A DNA stretch of 7,223 nucleotides, taken from Bacillota bacterium. GTDB taxonomy: Bacteria > Bacillota > Clostridia > Peptostreptococcales > Thermotaleaceae. The DNA lies in assembly GCA_023623095.1 (NCBI GenBank), contig JAMNXX010000275.1, positions 1-7,223 of the forward strand, in the 5' to 3' direction. Made by a program: the position numbers and the translations under genes. The notes under the pieces are model-generated. The model saw only the letters and a program-made list of their open reading frames with translations, did not search any database and was not told the DNA's origin. This document shows positions 6,608 to 7,223 of the stretch, piece by piece (positions within the stretch are counted from its first letter, which is position 1; each line of letters opens with the position of its first letter).

Positions 6608-6623
6608 GATATAATTTCCCTAT

Positions 6624-6652
6624 ATTATAAGCCAACTTCCTTTTTTCGGCAA
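6624..6652 (-). promoter_or_regulatory. Sigma-A promoter of the chemoreceptor gene
   Basis: On the minus strand TTGCCG (6652-6647, four of six matches to TTGACA) is followed after exactly 17 bp by a perfect TATAAT (6629-6624). The start point should fall on the GGG near 6620-6618, giving a leader of about 117 nt that holds the candidate riboswitch. It does not resemble the sigma-D (flagellar) consensus. Confidence 0.7.
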
Positions 6653-6668
6653 TATTTTTTTTAATCTT

Positions 6669-6688
6669 GTATTTTCGAGTATTTTCGA
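6669..6688 (-). repeat. Perfect tandem 10-bp direct repeat upstream of the chemoreceptor promoter
   Basis: TCGAAAATAC occurs twice head to tail (6688-6679 and 6678-6669), about 50-70 bp before the predicted start and 17 bp before the -35 box. The repeat unit equals about one helical turn, as in direct-repeat activator sites. No regulator can be named. Confidence 0.5.
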
Positions 6689-6723
6689 CTAAATTTTTAA
6701 TTTTGATTCCCTGTTTTGCTATT

Positions 6724-6802
6724 ACAAAAAAATTAAGGGTTTCCTGACATTGGAAATCTCCGGCAAAGTAGCCATGAGAAAAGCTCAATGTCAGAAAACC
6801 CT
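6724..6802 (-). terminator. Long terminator hairpin closing the McrBC remnant
   Basis: AGGGTTTTCTGACATTG (6802-6786, minus strand) pairs with CAATGTCAGGAAACCCT (6752-6736), 17 bp with one mismatch. The 33-nt apical part can itself fold (TCTC/GAGA and GGC/GCC around UACUUU). TTAATTTTTTTG follows, giving a U-tract on the minus strand. It insulates the chemoreceptor promoter from transcription through the mcr remains. Confidence 0.8.
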
Positions 6803-6823
6803 ATCATATTTGCTCTTTTACAA

Positions 6824-6967
6824 CTACAATAGGATAAATCCAAGCTTTCTTACCAAATCCCTGTAAATGCCTCGTTTTAGCTGCTTTGCGATACCTTTTG
6901 AAAGGATGGGGGCAAACAGCAGATCCTGAATATTTTCAAACTCTTCCGCTGCAACTTCATCATATCC
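6824..6967 (-). pseudogene. mcrC: McrC fragment (5-methylcytosine restriction, nuclease subunit)
   Basis: The minus-strand frame from 6967 reads GYDEVAA, then EEFENIQDLLFAPILSKGIA, then KQLKRGIYRDL, and stops at TAG 6826-6824 after VRKLGFILL. This is the N-terminal region of McrC/LlaJI-type proteins, where a 'F.NI.DL...IL.KGI..QLK.G..R.Y' block precedes the rest of the protein. The PD-(D/E)xK nuclease part is missing: after RDL the sequence leaves the family and ends. There is no start codon or ribosome site of its own. It is joined directly to the McrB fragment in another frame, so it is a deletion product with no expected activity. Confidence 0.7.
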
Positions 6968-7223
6968 TGTCCATCACCTGTGGGCTTGTACCCCATGATG
7001 AAATCTTCGTAGGAGTAATTTTGATGAAACTGGATAAATTCGATACGGCTGTCGTCTTTTTCTCCCATAATGGCATGTGCCTTGCTCAGTTCATCACGCA
7101 GCTTCCAAATATAACTGCCTTCCGTGCTTTGATCTGCATGCTTCCCCACATATAGAATCGGCCACCATCTTGCGTTTTCGTTATCTGTGGCCATAACAGG
7201 ACATCCGGTAGCCTCATCAACTC
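6968..7223 (-). pseudogene. mcrB: McrB AAA+ GTPase fragment, internally deleted, running off the right edge
   Basis: McrB is the GTP-dependent AAA+ motor that loads McrC onto modified DNA. The stretch AIMGEKDDSR (from 7074), then IEFIQFHQNYSYEDFIMGYK followed by PTGDGQ, is a classic McrB segment that normally follows the Walker A helix. Here no GxxGxGKT precedes it. Instead the open frame back to 7223 reads VDEATGCPVMATDNENARWW, then PILYVGKHADQ and EGSYIWKLRDELSKAH, which I do not recognise as the P-loop region. Downstream, at about 6968, the McrB match ends and a frame-shifted McrC match begins; the remaining 30 codons of the frame (to TAA at 6877) are a meaningless reading of mcrC DNA. Walker B, sensor and arginine-finger parts are all missing. 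At least one large deletion, probably two, has occurred. Confidence 0.7.

Noticed and set aside
6555..6788. 77-codon minus-strand ORF upstream of the chemoreceptor
   Set aside because: It runs across the terminator hairpin, the promoter and the riboswitch-like leader. It has a Lys-rich low-information translation and no ribosome site.
6776..6950. Third minus-strand frame ending GFGKKAWIYPIVVVKEQI inside the mcrC remnant
   Set aside because: It reads protein-like but overlaps the McrC frame, has no start, and I can place it in no family; probably chance or scrambled DNA past the deletion.
1..7223. CRISPR array, tRNA or rRNA genes, and complete insertion sequences
   Set aside because: No regularly spaced repeats, no cloverleaf or rRNA signatures and no intact transposase were seen on either strand.

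Overview
The window is AT-rich, with strong AGGAGG-type ribosome sites, rho-independent terminators with U-tracts and a Clostridia/Bacilli-style chemoreceptor. This suggests a low-GC Gram-positive bacterium (Bacillota), probably a motile endospore former in the Clostridia or Negativicutes; that placement is inferred from gene style only. Every gene I can support lies on the minus strand, so transcription runs from high to low coordinates.

Reading in the direction of transcription: (1) 7223-6824 is a wrecked McrBC restriction locus. A short piece of the McrB AAA+ domain is joined directly, out of frame, to a short piece of McrC, and the pair is closed by a long terminator hairpin (6736-6802). 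(2) 6690-4379 is a self-contained chemoreceptor unit. It has a tandem 10-bp repeat, a good sigma-A promoter, a leader RNA that resembles a cyclic-di-GMP-I (GEMM-I) riboswitch with a possible Shine-Dalgarno switch, a 577-residue methyl-accepting chemotaxis protein, then a decayed-looking stretch and a terminator hairpin. (3) 4249-2589 holds two mostly helical proteins of unknown function. The first has a duplicated DUF2935 (ferritin/hemerythrin-like) architecture and the second is a conserved-looking helical protein. They are followed by a degraded coding remnant and a terminator (2345-2395). (4) 2324-747 is a small apparent operon with a promoter: a 57-residue unknown protein, an isochorismatase/nicotinamidase-family hydrolase, and a DUF1643-like gene broken by a one-base frameshift, ending in a clear terminator. 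(5) 673-1 is the N-terminal two thirds or so of a CNNM/CorC-type membrane transporter that runs off the left edge.

The best biological lead is the chemoreceptor leader. It would tie expression of one orphan receptor to the second messenger c-di-GMP, probably at translation. The next best are the two decay events, the mcrB-mcrC scar and the frameshifted DUF1643 gene. I do not see a complete novel defence or mobile system here. The McrBC remains and a possible recombinase tail show only that accessory DNA was once present.
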